Source: Linanthus parryae
Taxonomy: Eukaryota > Streptophyta > Magnoliopsida > Ericales > Polemoniaceae
DNA length: 64,000 bases
Direction: 5' to 3'
NCBI GenBank assembly: GCA_023055425.1
Contig: JALGPY010000004.1
Location: 17,383,718-17,447,717, forward strand
Shown here: positions 11,225-21,541 of the stretch, piece by piece
Position numbering within the stretch: position 1 is the stretch's first letter
Layout of the letters: each line of letters starts with the position of its first letter
Program-made: the position numbers and the translations under genes
Notes under the pieces: generated by a model
The model's database searches: none
What the model was told of the DNA's origin: nothing
Seen by the model: only the letters and a program-made list of their open reading frames with translations

Positions 11225-12747
11225 ATGAGGAAGAAGAAGAGAGCGAACAAGAAAATTGATGTCACCATATCTGATTCTGGTTCAGAGGGGACAAGATTAT
11301 GCAAGAGGCATCTCCTCCAGCCAAAAAGGTCAAACTAGTGAAGGATGTGGAGACTTAAGGGCAGAATCAAAAGAGGTTCAAAAAGTTCAAGAAAAGAGGG
11401 AAGAAGTACCAGAAGCAGAGGAACAAAAGAATGATCAAGAGGGTCAATCTGAATCAAAGAAGAAGAAAGGGGGAAAAAAGAAGAAGAAAACTGAGGAAGG
11501 CAAACAGAAGGATCAGACATCAAATAAGCAGAAACCATAAGTGAAAGATGATCAACCTTCTGAGAAAAAGGTCAGAGTTAAGAAGAGTGCTGTTAAAGCC
11601 AAAAGAACAGGAAGTTTTGGTAAGAATTTACTTGCTGAAAATTGGTTTATTAGTCCAGAAATCAAACAAGTTTGGATGGATGGATATGCTTCATCCAAAG
11701 TTGATTTATGTAGTTTAATTTATGATGATATTGTAGATAAATTGGCCATAGATTGCATCATAAAAAGGAAATATTCATCTGTTTGGAAGATGATAAACCC
11801 TAGTCCTGAGGCTTACCGTAGGCTTACATGACTGTTTTATTTGAATTTGGTGCAAGAAGAGGAAGAGAGTTATGTTTTAACCTCCAGAGTTGCTTGTGTT
11901 GATATGAGGTTAGATTATAAAGTTTTTGCTAAGGTCTTGGGGGTTCCTAGGAAATACAAGGTGAGTGAACATCCTGAAAGAAAAGAATGTTTGGACAAGT
12001 TTGCTGCCAATATTCTTTTATCATTTTGGGATATCTGTAAAGGATGAGGAGAAAATTGCTCGTAGTTTTGGGTTGGTAGATGAAGCTGCTCTCAAAAGGA
12101 TTGGAATTGTGCAAACTGAGAAAGGGCACTGGAAACTCTATTCTGATTCATCCTCTGCTGAGATGAAGGAGAAAGAGTTTATCAAACCTAACGCAGCTGC
12201 TGCTTCAAAGGCTTCAGCTAATCTGGATTTTTCTCAGATCATTGATAGGATTGAGGTAATGGAGGATGGAATAGAGGACTTAAGGAAAAGCCAGTTTGAT
12301 CTGTCTATTGTGATTGGAAAGGTCAAGGACTTGGTGATTAGGAAATTGGACGTAATTATCAATGGCTTGAATATGGAGGAAATTCCATCTGCTACCAGTC
12401 AAGATGCTAGTGTGGATTCAGATGAAGTAATTGGGGATGATCTGAAGAAGAAGAAGAAGAAGAAGGCAAATCCAGTGATTCTGACTTCTAAGGATTTATT
12501 TGAACAAAATGATGAAGAAGCTTGTGATGAAGAAGTTTCTGTGGAAGCTATTGAGAAAGACGCTGTAAAGGTTGATGAGAATATTGCTGAAGTTGTTGCA
12601 GAGGTTGAAACTGAGAATGCAGAAGATAATGATGAAGATGAAGAAGACTCATATGGAGATGAAACAGCTGAAGATGAGCAAGAGCAAGCTGGATATGATA
12701 AAGTCAAAGGAAAAAGCAAGATTTCAGAAGGAAATAAGACTGTCTAG
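11225..12747 (+). pseudogene. Third (envelope-position) ORF of element A
   Basis: The relic starts at ATG 11225 and ends at 12747. A Lys- and Glu-rich N-terminus (frame 11256-11540) is followed by a folded domain (11541-12047) with FYLNLVQEEEESYVLTSRVA and FAKVLGVPRKYK; one TGA at 11829 interrupts it. Compared with element Z, about 260 bases are missing around 12030-12045, which fuses this part out of frame to the last segment. That last segment (11965-12747) has the coiled-coil-like stretch LDFSQIIDRIEVMEDGIEDL, a Lys run and a highly acidic tail. Sireviruses are known to carry an env-like ORF at this position. Membrane segments are not evident here, so the name is positional only. Confidence 0.75.
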
Positions 12748-13144
12748 AGGGTTGCTGCTGAGTGAAGCCAAAGCCTTGAAACCTTCTGTCCTTTCAATCC
12801 ATTCTTTCTATCTAGTTCCTTTTTTCTATTTACTTCAAATCCTTAAAGTTCAGTAAACTATTTTTTTGTTTTTTTTCAAAAACTCTGAGTATGATCCTAC
12901 ATACCTTCTGTTTGATGAAAGTCAAAAAGGGGGAGAAGGATATATGTGGTTATGTGTAATAAGTTTGTAGGATTGTTTTATGTTTTTGTAGGATTATGTA
13001 TGATCTATTACAGTTTATGTGGTTTTAGGATTTCATATTTTTTTTTTTGATATATGTTACTACACGTGCAGTTTAACTTTGTTATTAAGTTGCAGGGTGC
13101 TGAGTACATTAGAATTTTTTTTTGTCTTTAATCAAGGGGGTGAT
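12748..13144 (+). other. 3' non-coding region of element A with two further purine tracts
   Basis: A purine tract, CAAAAAGGGGGAGAAGG, lies at 12923-12939. The terminal one, AAGGGGG plus TGAT, is at 13134-13144 and abuts the 3' LTR. A palindrome remnant (ccaaagccttgaaacc) is near 12768. No coding signal is seen. Confidence 0.7.
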
Positions 13145-14640
13145 TGATAATTTAATTTCTCTGTCTTGATGTGAAGTATGACTGTGGAAGTTTATATGAA
13201 GATGATGAACGGCAATGGTAAAATATGTTCAAGGCTCCAAGGACTTGAAGGTCTATGTCTGCATTTTGAATTGATTATGTATGGTTTAAAAATCTTGTGT
13301 ATACAGGCTTAGCATTGGATCGGTTGTTAGTTAAATGTGTCTTACAAATATTCTTGGACTATATCTATGTGTTAACACTCACATGTTTCACAGCTTGATT
13401 GAATCAATGATTAGAAAGTTATTAGCTTAAACCTTTTAAGAATGTCAAAGAGCTCCATGGCCTTGAGATTTTCCTTGAGCTGCTGACAGTCTTATTTAGC
13501 TTAACTGATTCTTTCTTGCAGGATGCTATCTGTGGTAATGTGATTGGATACTGACTTTCTATAAGTCTTAATCATAATTTTATCATTCTATTATACATAT
13601 TTATGATCGGGTATTTATCTTGTTATCAAAATTTTGGCCTAGTTTATTGCGGAAACTATTATGCTAAACAGTCAATAATATGTTGATATATTTTCTGGAT
13701 TTTATTTGATCTGAAATCAAGTTTTTTGCAGGGTTGTTTGTTGTTCAAACCCCTCACAACAAACTCTAATGGCTATCCATTCATAGCTGTTGAAAGAAGC
13801 ATGTTTGGGAGTGGATTTGTAGAGAGGCAATTCCTAAAATCTTTCATTTAGTTACTGCAGCTTGTTATAAGCTCCAGTTTGAATTTCAAAGAAAAGAGAA
13901 AGAGAGAGGACTTATCATTCAGGAAAGAAGAGTGTTTACTGTCATGGAGATCGTACAAACACCTCTTCAATCAAATCAAGTACTCAACACTGCTGAACAA
14001 GGAGATCAATCATTCAGAAATCTGAAGAACACATCCAAGCTTCACTGCTTACTTATTTTCTGTGTTCTTCAATAGTGGTACTAAATTTGTGTTATCTTTA
14101 TAATTTCTTAAACCTCACAAACTTAGAAGTTTAGTAGTTCAAGTGAAAAACAAGAGGTGCTTATTGTTCAACAGATTGTAGCTGCTACTAGATAGGTTGG
14201 GAACCACAAGCTGTATAGGTTTAAGTAAGTTCACTTAGGCTTGAGATCTAGGGCTAAATCTGGGTGACTAATAAGAAGTGTTTTGCAAATCCTGGAAGGA
14301 TTAGATCCCTCAGGAAGAGACTAGGTCCAATTGTGACTGAACTCTGTAAAATCCTTGTGTTCTTTACTTTACAGTATTCTTGTTTATCACTGCAAACTAT
14401 CTAGCTCAAAACAGGTTGCTCAAAGGCTTGAAGTATTTTACAGCTCAAGGCCTTGAGGTTTTCAATAGTTCTTAGAAAGCTTCTGTCTTTTATCAAAACT
14501 CCTCCAAGGCCTTGAGATTCAACCAGAGGCTTATCTTATTTTTTTCAAAAGACTAAGTTTTAGCAGAATTTTACATACTCTATTCAAACCCCCTTCTAGA
14601 TTATTTTATCCTGTTTTTATACTTACATTACAAACTTTCA
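13145..14640 (+). repeat. 3' LTR of element A
   Basis: This is the 1496-base partner of 2645-4119 with the same ends. It carries many substitutions and small indels relative to its partner, so the insertion is old. The palindromes are kept, for example CTCAAGGCCTTGAGG (about 14443-14457) and CCAAGGCCTTGAGATT (about 14504-14519), the former more perfect than in the 5' LTR. Confidence 0.9.
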
Positions 14641-14815
14641 TGAAAAAATTGGCAAATTATTCTCCAAAGATTTGAAGCAGAGGTCCAAAGCTTTAAGATT
14701 CTGCAAAGCTGATAGAAAACTTCAAATCTTTCAAGCATGATTCCATGGCTAGGAAAGCATGGTTCCAAGGCTGTGATATTTCACACATAAGCACATATAT
14801 GATCTAATAGTCCCC
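14641..14815 (-). other. Spacer of element Z after pol, with purine tract
   Basis: Element Z resumes here after the element A insertion. On the minus strand the pol stop is followed by GTGTAGGGGGACTATTAGATC, which matches the element A sequence at 10731-10748. Two degenerate palindromes lie near 14686 and 14772. No gene is seen. Confidence 0.65.
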
Positions 14816-15403
14816 CTACACCAATGCATCCTTGTTTAGCATACCCAATTTAAGCCTTAGGGATGCAAAATTCTCATCTGGTAATGGTTTAGTGAAAATA
14901 TCAGCAACTTGCGTTGCAGTAGATATGAAAGACAAAGACAAATCACATTTTTCAGCATTATCTCTTATGAAATGGTGTCTTACATCAATATTCTTAGTTC
15001 TGGAGTGTTGCACAGGGTTCTTTGTCATTGAAACGACACTTGTATTGTCACAATAGATATGTACTTTTCTGAAATCATAGCCAAGATCTCTTAGTTGTTG
15101 AGCAATCCACAGCACTTGTGAGAAACAAGCTCCAGCTGCAATGTATTCAGCTTCTGCATTTGATACAGCTACTGGATTCTGCTTCTTTGAATGCCAGTTG
15201 ATCAGATTCTGCTTCTTTGAATGCCAGTTGATCAGTGATGAGCCAAGGAATTGGAAACACCCTGAAGTGCTCTTCCTATCAACTTTGTATCCTGCAAAGT
15301 CTGCATCTGAATAACCACTCAAAGAGAAATCAGTCCTTCTTGGATACCAAAGCCACAAGTCTTTGGTACCATTCAGATATCTGAAAAATTCTTTACACAG
15401 CAA
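14816..15403 (-). pseudogene. pol: RNase H of element Z
   Basis: The frame contains FRYLNGTKDLWLW, SDADFAGYKVDRKSTSGC, AEAEYIAAGACF, YCDNTSVVSM and the terminal LGMLNKDALV, that is, a Ty1/copia RNase H. It carries an exact in-frame 30-base tandem duplication (15181-15210 and 15211-15234 plus flank) that repeats LINWHSKKQN inside the domain. The frame is otherwise open for 195 codons. Upstream sequence is full of stops. Confidence 0.85.
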
Positions 15404-16330
15404 CTAAGTGATATTTCTTAGGATCTGCTTGAAACCTTGAACAGATACAGACACTAAACATAATATCTAGTCTACTTTTAGCTAAATACAATAGTGAAAT
15501 AATCACACCTCTGTATTCCTTTTGATTCACTTTCTTACCATTTGTATCCTTGTCTAAGGATAGTTAAGAACCTCATGGGAGTTTTAGCTGCCGAGGACTG
15601 AGACATTGTACTTATTGTTAAAGTTCTTGGTATATTTGCCTTGATGCGCAAACAATCCTTTCTTCATTTGATGTACATGAAGTCCAAGAAAGAAGTTTAT
15701 TTCTACCATCAAGCTCATTTCAAATTCCGTGCACATTAGACTTGAAAACTGTTTTGATGGAGCATCATTAGTCGCACCAAATAATTTTTCATCAACAAAA
15801 AGCTGAACTACTAAGGTGTCCTTTTTATGAGTTTTAATAAAAAGAATTTTGTCTACTAGGCCTCTTTTAAAATTATTTTCAAGTAAATACTTTGAAACTC
15901 TGTCATACCAAGCCCTTGGAGCTTGCTTGATTCCATAGATAACTTTGTCTAATTTGTAAACATGACCAGGAAAGTTTTCATCTTCAAAATCAGAAGGTTG
16001 AGCAACATATACTTCTTCTTGTCAATAACCATTTAAGAAAGCACATTTGACATCCATTTGATAAAGCTTTATATGTTTATGAGATGCAAATGCAAGAAGT
16101 ATTCTGATAGCTTCTAACCTGGCAACAGGAGCAAATGTCTCCTCAAAATCAATACCTTCTTCTTGATTATATCCTATGCCACAAGTCTGGCTTTGTTTCC
16201 CACAACCTTGCCATTTTCATCAAATTTATTTCTGAACGCCCATATGTTCCAATGACTCATTGAGTTTTTGGCCTAGGAACCAGGTTCCATACCTTGTTCT
16301 TCTCAAAATCATTCAACTCATTCAGCATTG
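15404..16330 (-). pseudogene. pol: Reverse transcriptase of element Z, heavily decayed
   Basis: Minus-strand fragments match the element A RT, including the region [11 protein letters not shown] (around 16060-16030) and LHVHQMKKG (around 15680). The catalytic YVDD box reads FVDE near 15800, so the second aspartate is lost. Many stops and frameshifts are present. Confidence 0.75.
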
Positions 16331-16526
16331 AAATGATCCAATATGCATCTTATAATGCCTCCTTTGCATTCTTAGGTTTAATAAGTGATACAAAAGCACT
16401 AAAGGCACACAAGTTCTTCAATTGTCCTCTGGTTTGTGTTCCAGTTGTTGGATATGAAATGATGTTATCTGTTGGATGAGCTGAAAAATACTTGAATATC
16501 TTCCTTGGTGTCTAGGGTTCTGGTTC

Positions 16527-17600
16527 TCAAGTAATCTTTTCAATTCTTTGAGAAGTTGAAGTAGTAGCTAGAGAACTTCGTTTTCTTTGAGATCCAGTCT
16601 CAAAGCTTTGATATTTTGATTCATGAGGATGGCAAAAACTTTGAGATTCCTCTGTCTGTTCATGCGGATTAGTTTTGCTTCCCTTTTCTTCCTCAAGGTC
16701 ATCATCTGCCTCATACTTATTTAGTTTTAGATCTGCAAAATTTCCACTCAAAGAATCATCGGTACTTTCATAAAAAATTACATGATTGCTCTACTATGCA
16801 ACTTTAGTTCTCTTATTGAAAACTCTATAAGCTTTTTTAGTTGGGAAATAACCAAGAAAAATACCTTCATCACTTCTAGCATCAAATTTTTCAAGATTAT
16901 CTTTTCCATTATTATGCACATAACAATTACAACCAAAAGGACTAAAAAAAGAAACACTTGGCTTTCTGCATTTGAAAAGTTCATATGGAGTTTTATTCAA
17001 GATAGGCCTAATCAAACATCTATTTAGCACATAATTGGCAGTGTTAACAGGTTCCGCCCACAGATATTTTGGCCAATGACTTTAAAGTAGCATGGTTCTA
17101 GACATATCTTCAAGTGTCCTATTTTTCAGCTCAACTTTTCCATTATGATGTGGAGTTCTAGGTGCAGAAATATTGTGCGGGGTGCCATGATTTGCACAAA
17201 ATAAATCAAAATCTTGTTGATCAAACTCTCAGCCATGATCACTTCTAATAGATGCAACATGTAAGGTTTTCAAAGTTGGAGCTCGTTACAAAGTTTTGAG
17301 AATTCAGACCATGCTTCATATTTTTCTATAATAAACATAAGCAAAGTAAATCTAGAGTAATCATCTACCACAACAAGCATATATCTCTTACCTTTGGGTG
17401 TTTGAACCCTCATAGGACCATACAAGTCCATATGCATCAAGTCTAAAGGTCTAGTAGTACTTACAAAGTTCTTTGACTTGAACGAACTCCTTGTCTGTTT
17501 ACCTTGGGCACATGCCTTGCAAATCTCATCATCTTTGAATTTCATAGTTAGTAAGACTCTTACCAAATCCTTTATGATGAGCTTGTTCATTGTATGCATA
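16527..17600 (-). pseudogene. pol: Integrase and linker of element Z
   Basis: Segments at 17270-17599 (CKACAQGKQTRSSF, MHMDLYGPM, VVVDDYSRFT), 16794-17030 (YELFKCRKPSVSFFSPFGCN) and 16527-16751 (acidic linker) follow the copia integrase order. The region 17040-17270 holds the remaining catalytic positions in broken frames. Intact homologous text at 16900-16940 shows the uninterrupted sequence that the insert at 7096-8659 splits in element A. Confidence 0.8.
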
Positions 17601-17899
17601 ATTATATGCCCAAGTTTTCTATGTCAAAGCTTTGAGTCTTCCTTCAAAGCTTTGAGGCACTTCAAATTTCTCCTGCAACTTTGTTAGTATTCAAAGCATA
17701 TACATTGTATGACCTAGGAGCAGTGAGTATGCAATTAGCATATTTTTCATCTTGCATCACACATTTATCCTTGTTAAAAAAAACTTTATTACCCTTATCA
17801 CATTGATGAGATATACCAAGCAGATTATATTTCAAACCTTCAACTAAATAAGCATCAGAAATAGAACTAGCAGAATTATTACCAATACTACCTATACCA

Positions 17900-18060
17900 C
17901 TAAAATTGAATTTGGTTTGTCACCCAGTGTGATTGTTTCTCCATATTTCTCTTTAAGTTTTGTAAATAAAAATTTCATTTCACTCATATGCCTGGAGCAA
18001 CCACTGTCCAAAATCCATTTCTGATCCTTCAAAGCTTCGGTGACAGCCTGCAAAATTCAA
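17900..18060 (-). pseudogene. pol: Protease of element Z
   Basis: Minus-strand text near 18030-17990 reads KWILDSGCSRHMS, the copia aspartic protease active site (DSG). It is followed by a residue pattern matching 6010-6110 of element A. Stops follow shortly. Confidence 0.7.
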
Positions 18061-19794
18061 TCAATGCTTGAACAGGCTATTAGACCAAGTGTAGAATTTC
18101 GATTCATATTAAGAATAAACCATAATATGTGGTCTGATTCCTTTAGGAACACAAATCTGCCTCACTTGTCCTTTAAGCTGATAAGGATAAGTGTTTCTCA
18201 TTATGTGAGGTTCTGTCCTTCTAAAGGGGCAAGTTACCTTCACAAGGCTAATTTTTCCACAATCATGACATTTTGGCGAATGTCTGCTTTCTGATTTCAC
18301 AAAAGTGGTTTGGTTCTTCTTTGAAAATTTTGGATTATATCCAATTCCACTTTTGTGTAAATAATGCAGACTTCCTCCAAGCATGATATTGAGGTTATGT
18401 TTAGGGCTTGCAAATCTTGATAATACTTCCCTTAATTCTTGAAGTTTCTTAGTCAATGAAGTGGTTTGTTGTTCTAAATCATCTTAATGATGTCTTAGAT
18501 CAACATACTTGTCACTTAAAAGATAGTTTTGATCCACAACTTCGTTTACTTGTGCCTTCAAAGCTTGGAACCTGTTGTCCAAGGCTTTGAGATAACTATC
18601 AATTTTTTACTGCGAAGCTTTAAGAGTTTTATTGGGAAAAACCAAATCTGAATTTCCTTTTGCTTGCTCATGAAATTTCACCTTCAAAGAATCAATCTCA
18701 TTTCTATAACTTTCCTCATATAAAAATATGCATTTTTAGGATTTTAGGTAGAACATTAGAAGGCCTAGCAAGATGATTTTTTACCATTTCCTCAATATGC
18801 TTGTCTGATGTGTTTTCTTCTTCATTCTCAGCCATTAGGCACATATTTTCTTGTTCTACATCTGATTCTGAATCAGTTGATGAATCTGAATCACTCCAAG
18901 ATGCAACCATAGCTTTCTTCCTTCTATTGTCATTTTCCTTCTTGAGAAAATGCCTGTTTTTTCTTCTTTTGAGGACAATCTCTAACCAGGTGATCTGCAT
19001 CTCCGCATTCAATTACTTTAGATTTATGTAAATGTGAAAAAGACCTACCTCTATGATCCTTGTCCTTGAGATTTCTCACTTTATTTTTCCTTGAGTTCCA
19101 GGTTCTTGGTGTTGTCACTCATGTCACCATCAACTTCCTTCATAGAGAACTCATGACTGAGCATGTTTCCTTGCAGATCATCTAGCTCAAGAAGACATAG
19201 ATCTTGAGCTTCCTCAATTGCAAATGTATTTGTTTCCCACTTGGCCTTTGGCAAACTCCTTAGATTTTTTCTTACCTTTTCTTCATTTGAGAATGCCTTT
19301 CCCAAGGACTCTAAGTTGTTCAACAATTTTGTAAACCTTTTGAACATGTCCTTGATGGATTCATCAGAATTCTACTTGAGTAACTCACATCGCCTCAGAA
19401 GTATGTTGATTTTGGTCTGCTTGACCTGACTGGTTCCTTCATAAGTTACAGTCAATTTGTCACAAATCTCCTTGGCACTTTTGCAGTTGGAAATTCTGTT
19501 AAACTCATCTACACTAAGATCACAATATAACAAGTTCATAGATTTAAAATTCTTTGATACCTTTTCCAACTCAGTAATTGAAAGATCCTCTTCTTTTTTA
19601 ACAATTCTAATCCCATCAAAAGTAGTATAATAGACATAGGGACCATTTTGAGTAATTGACCACAACTCCATGTCTTGATTTATGATGAACATCTTCATTA
19701 ATGCATTCCAATGCATAAAATTGTCACCACAGAAAAATGGAGGTCTGTTGGCTGCTCTTCCTTGAGATAATACTCCATCACCTACATTACTCAT
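18061..19794 (-). pseudogene. gag: gag of element Z
   Basis: It starts at ATG 19794 (MSNVGDGVLSQGRAANRPPF), 37 bases beyond the PBS. The first 140 codons are open (capsid, CGDNFMHWNALMKM; LLYCDLSVDEFNRI). Later pieces lie at 19081-19347, 18716-19118 and 18109-18456. The first zinc knuckle reads VIECGDADHLVRDC, lacking its first cysteine. The second (KCHDCGKISLVKVTC, near 18270) keeps the cysteines but has Leu where the His should be. Compared with elements A and C this is the least damaged start region. Confidence 0.85.
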
Positions 19795-19830
19795 TGCAAC
19801 AAGATGGTTAGATCTTTATAGTGACCCAAA

Positions 19831-19844
19831 GCTCTGATACCAAT
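19831..19844 (-). other. Primer-binding site of element Z
   Basis: The minus strand reads ATTGGTATCAGAGC directly after the LTR end, an exact match to the tRNA-Met-type copia primer site. Confidence 0.85.
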
Positions 19845-20551
19845 TAAAAAGTGTGTGATGCAGGTATAAAGAGGATCTTAATACTCTAGAAGGGGAGGGG
19901 GGGGGGTTGAATAGAGTATGAATTTTTTTGCTAACAATGACCTTTTGAAACTTAAACAGAGAGTTAATAAGTAATATCAAGGCTTTGAAAAGTTTTAAAG
20001 TAGTTTGAAATAAAATTAAGATGTCTAGAGCTTCAAAGCTTTGAGACTGAAAATTCTCCAAAGCTTTGGAGATGCCTGTTTTGTGTAGTTTCGTATGCAA
20101 AAAGAATAATTATAAAGTAAAGCAGTGAACACAAAGATTTCTTACAAAGTTCAGCCACCAATGGGCCTAATATCCGCTTGAGGGATCGATCCCTCCAGGA
20201 TTTGAATAACTTCTTATTAATCACAATGCATCTTGTGGTCCCAAACCTATCTAGTTTCCGCTACAATATAATGAAACAATTTGAAACTCTGGTTTTTCAC
20301 TTGAACAACTAACTTACCAAAGTTGATGAGGTTGAGAAATAGTTGAAAATAATACAATGAAAGCTCACATAAGAACACATAAAACATATAAGCAAATAAT
20401 TATCAGAAAATAACAAGTTCATAAACCAAAGATAAGCCTCAAAGCTTTGGAGCTTTGAACATGTCTCTTAGAATTTATGTCTTTCATCACTCCCAAAAAA
20501 CAAACTCCCATGAGTTCGCATACCTCATTAGTTCAAGGTATTGAACTATCA
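19845..20551 (-). repeat. 5' LTR of element Z
   Basis: The LTR is about 707 bases, half the length of element A's. It starts TGATAGTTC at 20551 on the minus strand. It contains palindromes with an AAGCTT core (near 20031-20046, 20053-20069 and 20440-20452). The inverted repeat ATACTCTA (19881-19888) and TAGAGTAT (19912-19919) encloses a C-rich run (G-rich on the plus strand). Only 81 bases of the partner LTR are in the window, so its age cannot be judged. Confidence 0.85.
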
Positions 20552-20559
20552 ACCCCTAT

Positions 20560-20880
20560 ACTTCCATGGAAATAACAGGGTGGTAATGGTCCTTATTAGC
20601 ACACCTAGTCTACCTTAACATTAGTAGGGGTTGATACTTTTCATATAAACACCACTCTATACATTTTGATACTGTTTTCTCTTGAATACAAAAACCACCC
20701 CTATAGTTATTTGACACTGTTATTTAATATGGGTAGTAATTTTCCTTGTAAGCACACTTGGTCTAATTTCACATCACCATGGGTGGATACTTTCCTTATA
20801 AACGCCACTCTATAGCATTTTGATATTCTTTTTTTTCGGAATGCAGTAACCACACCTATAGTTATTTGAGAATATTATTT
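20560..20880. repeat. Decayed tandem repeat, period about 155 bp
   Basis: Two diverged copies are seen. 'ccactctatacattttgatact' near 20649 recurs as 'ccactctatagcattttgatatt' near 20802. 'accacccctatagttatttgaca' near 20691 recurs near 20849. The copies flank the MULE transposase relic on its left. Similar 'ccacccc..gttat' words recur at 24170-24490 on its right. Confidence 0.6.
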
Positions 20881-21541
20881 CATCCTGGAGGGATTTCATA
20901 TGGTGGTCCAGGAAACATTCCTGGTGCTGAGCGTAGGAGATGTGCTTGGAATTGTTTCTATAACTTCAGGGGGAAGTTTTCAAGAGTCATGTTGACAAAA
21001 TATTTATGGTCTGCTAGTAGAGCATATACTAAGGCTGACTTCAAGGATGCAATGAAGAAAATCCAGGGTTTGAATGTTGAGGCTCATTCTTGGTTGATAG
21101 AGTTGGGCCATTCTTTTTGGAGTGGGAATGCCTTTCGGAAAGGGACTATGAATGATCACATCCCCAACAACCAAAAAAAAAAAAAAAAATTAATGGTCTA
21201 CTGGCTGAGTTGACAGAGAAGGCTATCGTACCACTTTTGGATGGAATCAGGAGGAAGTTGATGATTAGGACCCGCAAGAGATTTGTACTCGGTGAGAAAT
21301 GAGAGGGTGTTCTGTGTGAGAACATAAGAAAGAAAATAATGAAGATTCAGGATGAAGGTAAGAAATGCAGGGTAGGTGCAACAAGTAAGATGGATTTTGA
21401 GGTGTTGTATGGAACATGAAAGTATTTGATGTTAATTTGGATAAGAAGACTTGTAGTGGCGGGTCTTGGGAGCTCACTGGGATACCTTGCAATCACAATG
21501 TTAAATTCATTACATACTCTAGGCTTGATGCGGTGGATTAT
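20866..21541 (+). pseudogene. MULE (Mutator-like) transposase relic, central part and SWIM finger
   Basis: The frame 20866-21213 contains AWNCFYNFRGKFSR and LWSASRAYTKADFKDAMKKI, typical of the MULE transposase region after the catalytic core. After an A-run the text continues in other frames (VPLLDGIRRKLMIRTRKRF; KMDFEVLYG). It ends with a SWIM-type zinc finger near 21460-21500 (TCSGGSWELTGIPCNH) in which the second cysteine of the CxC pair is Gly. Stops, two frameshifts and an A-run show it is dead. A solo LTR interrupts it at 21542. The C-terminal part continues after 23720. Confidence 0.75.

Larger units (their letters stand above)
2645..14640 (+). mobile_element. Sirevirus-type Ty1/copia element A, complete but decayed
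   Basis: The two LTRs (2645-4119 and 13145-14640) are direct repeats starting TGATAATT and ending ACTTTCA. They enclose a PBS, gag, protease, integrase, reverse transcriptase, RNase H and, after pol, a third ORF. The flanks show a 5-bp TSD with one mismatch, TGAAC at 2640-2644 and TGAAA at 14641-14645. The host sequence is element Z on the opposite strand. Length is about 12.0 kb, including a 1564-base retroposed insert in the integrase. Many stops and visible LTR divergence make it old and non-functional. Assignment to Sireviruses rests on the gag type, the extra ORF after pol and multiple purine tracts. Confidence 0.9.
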
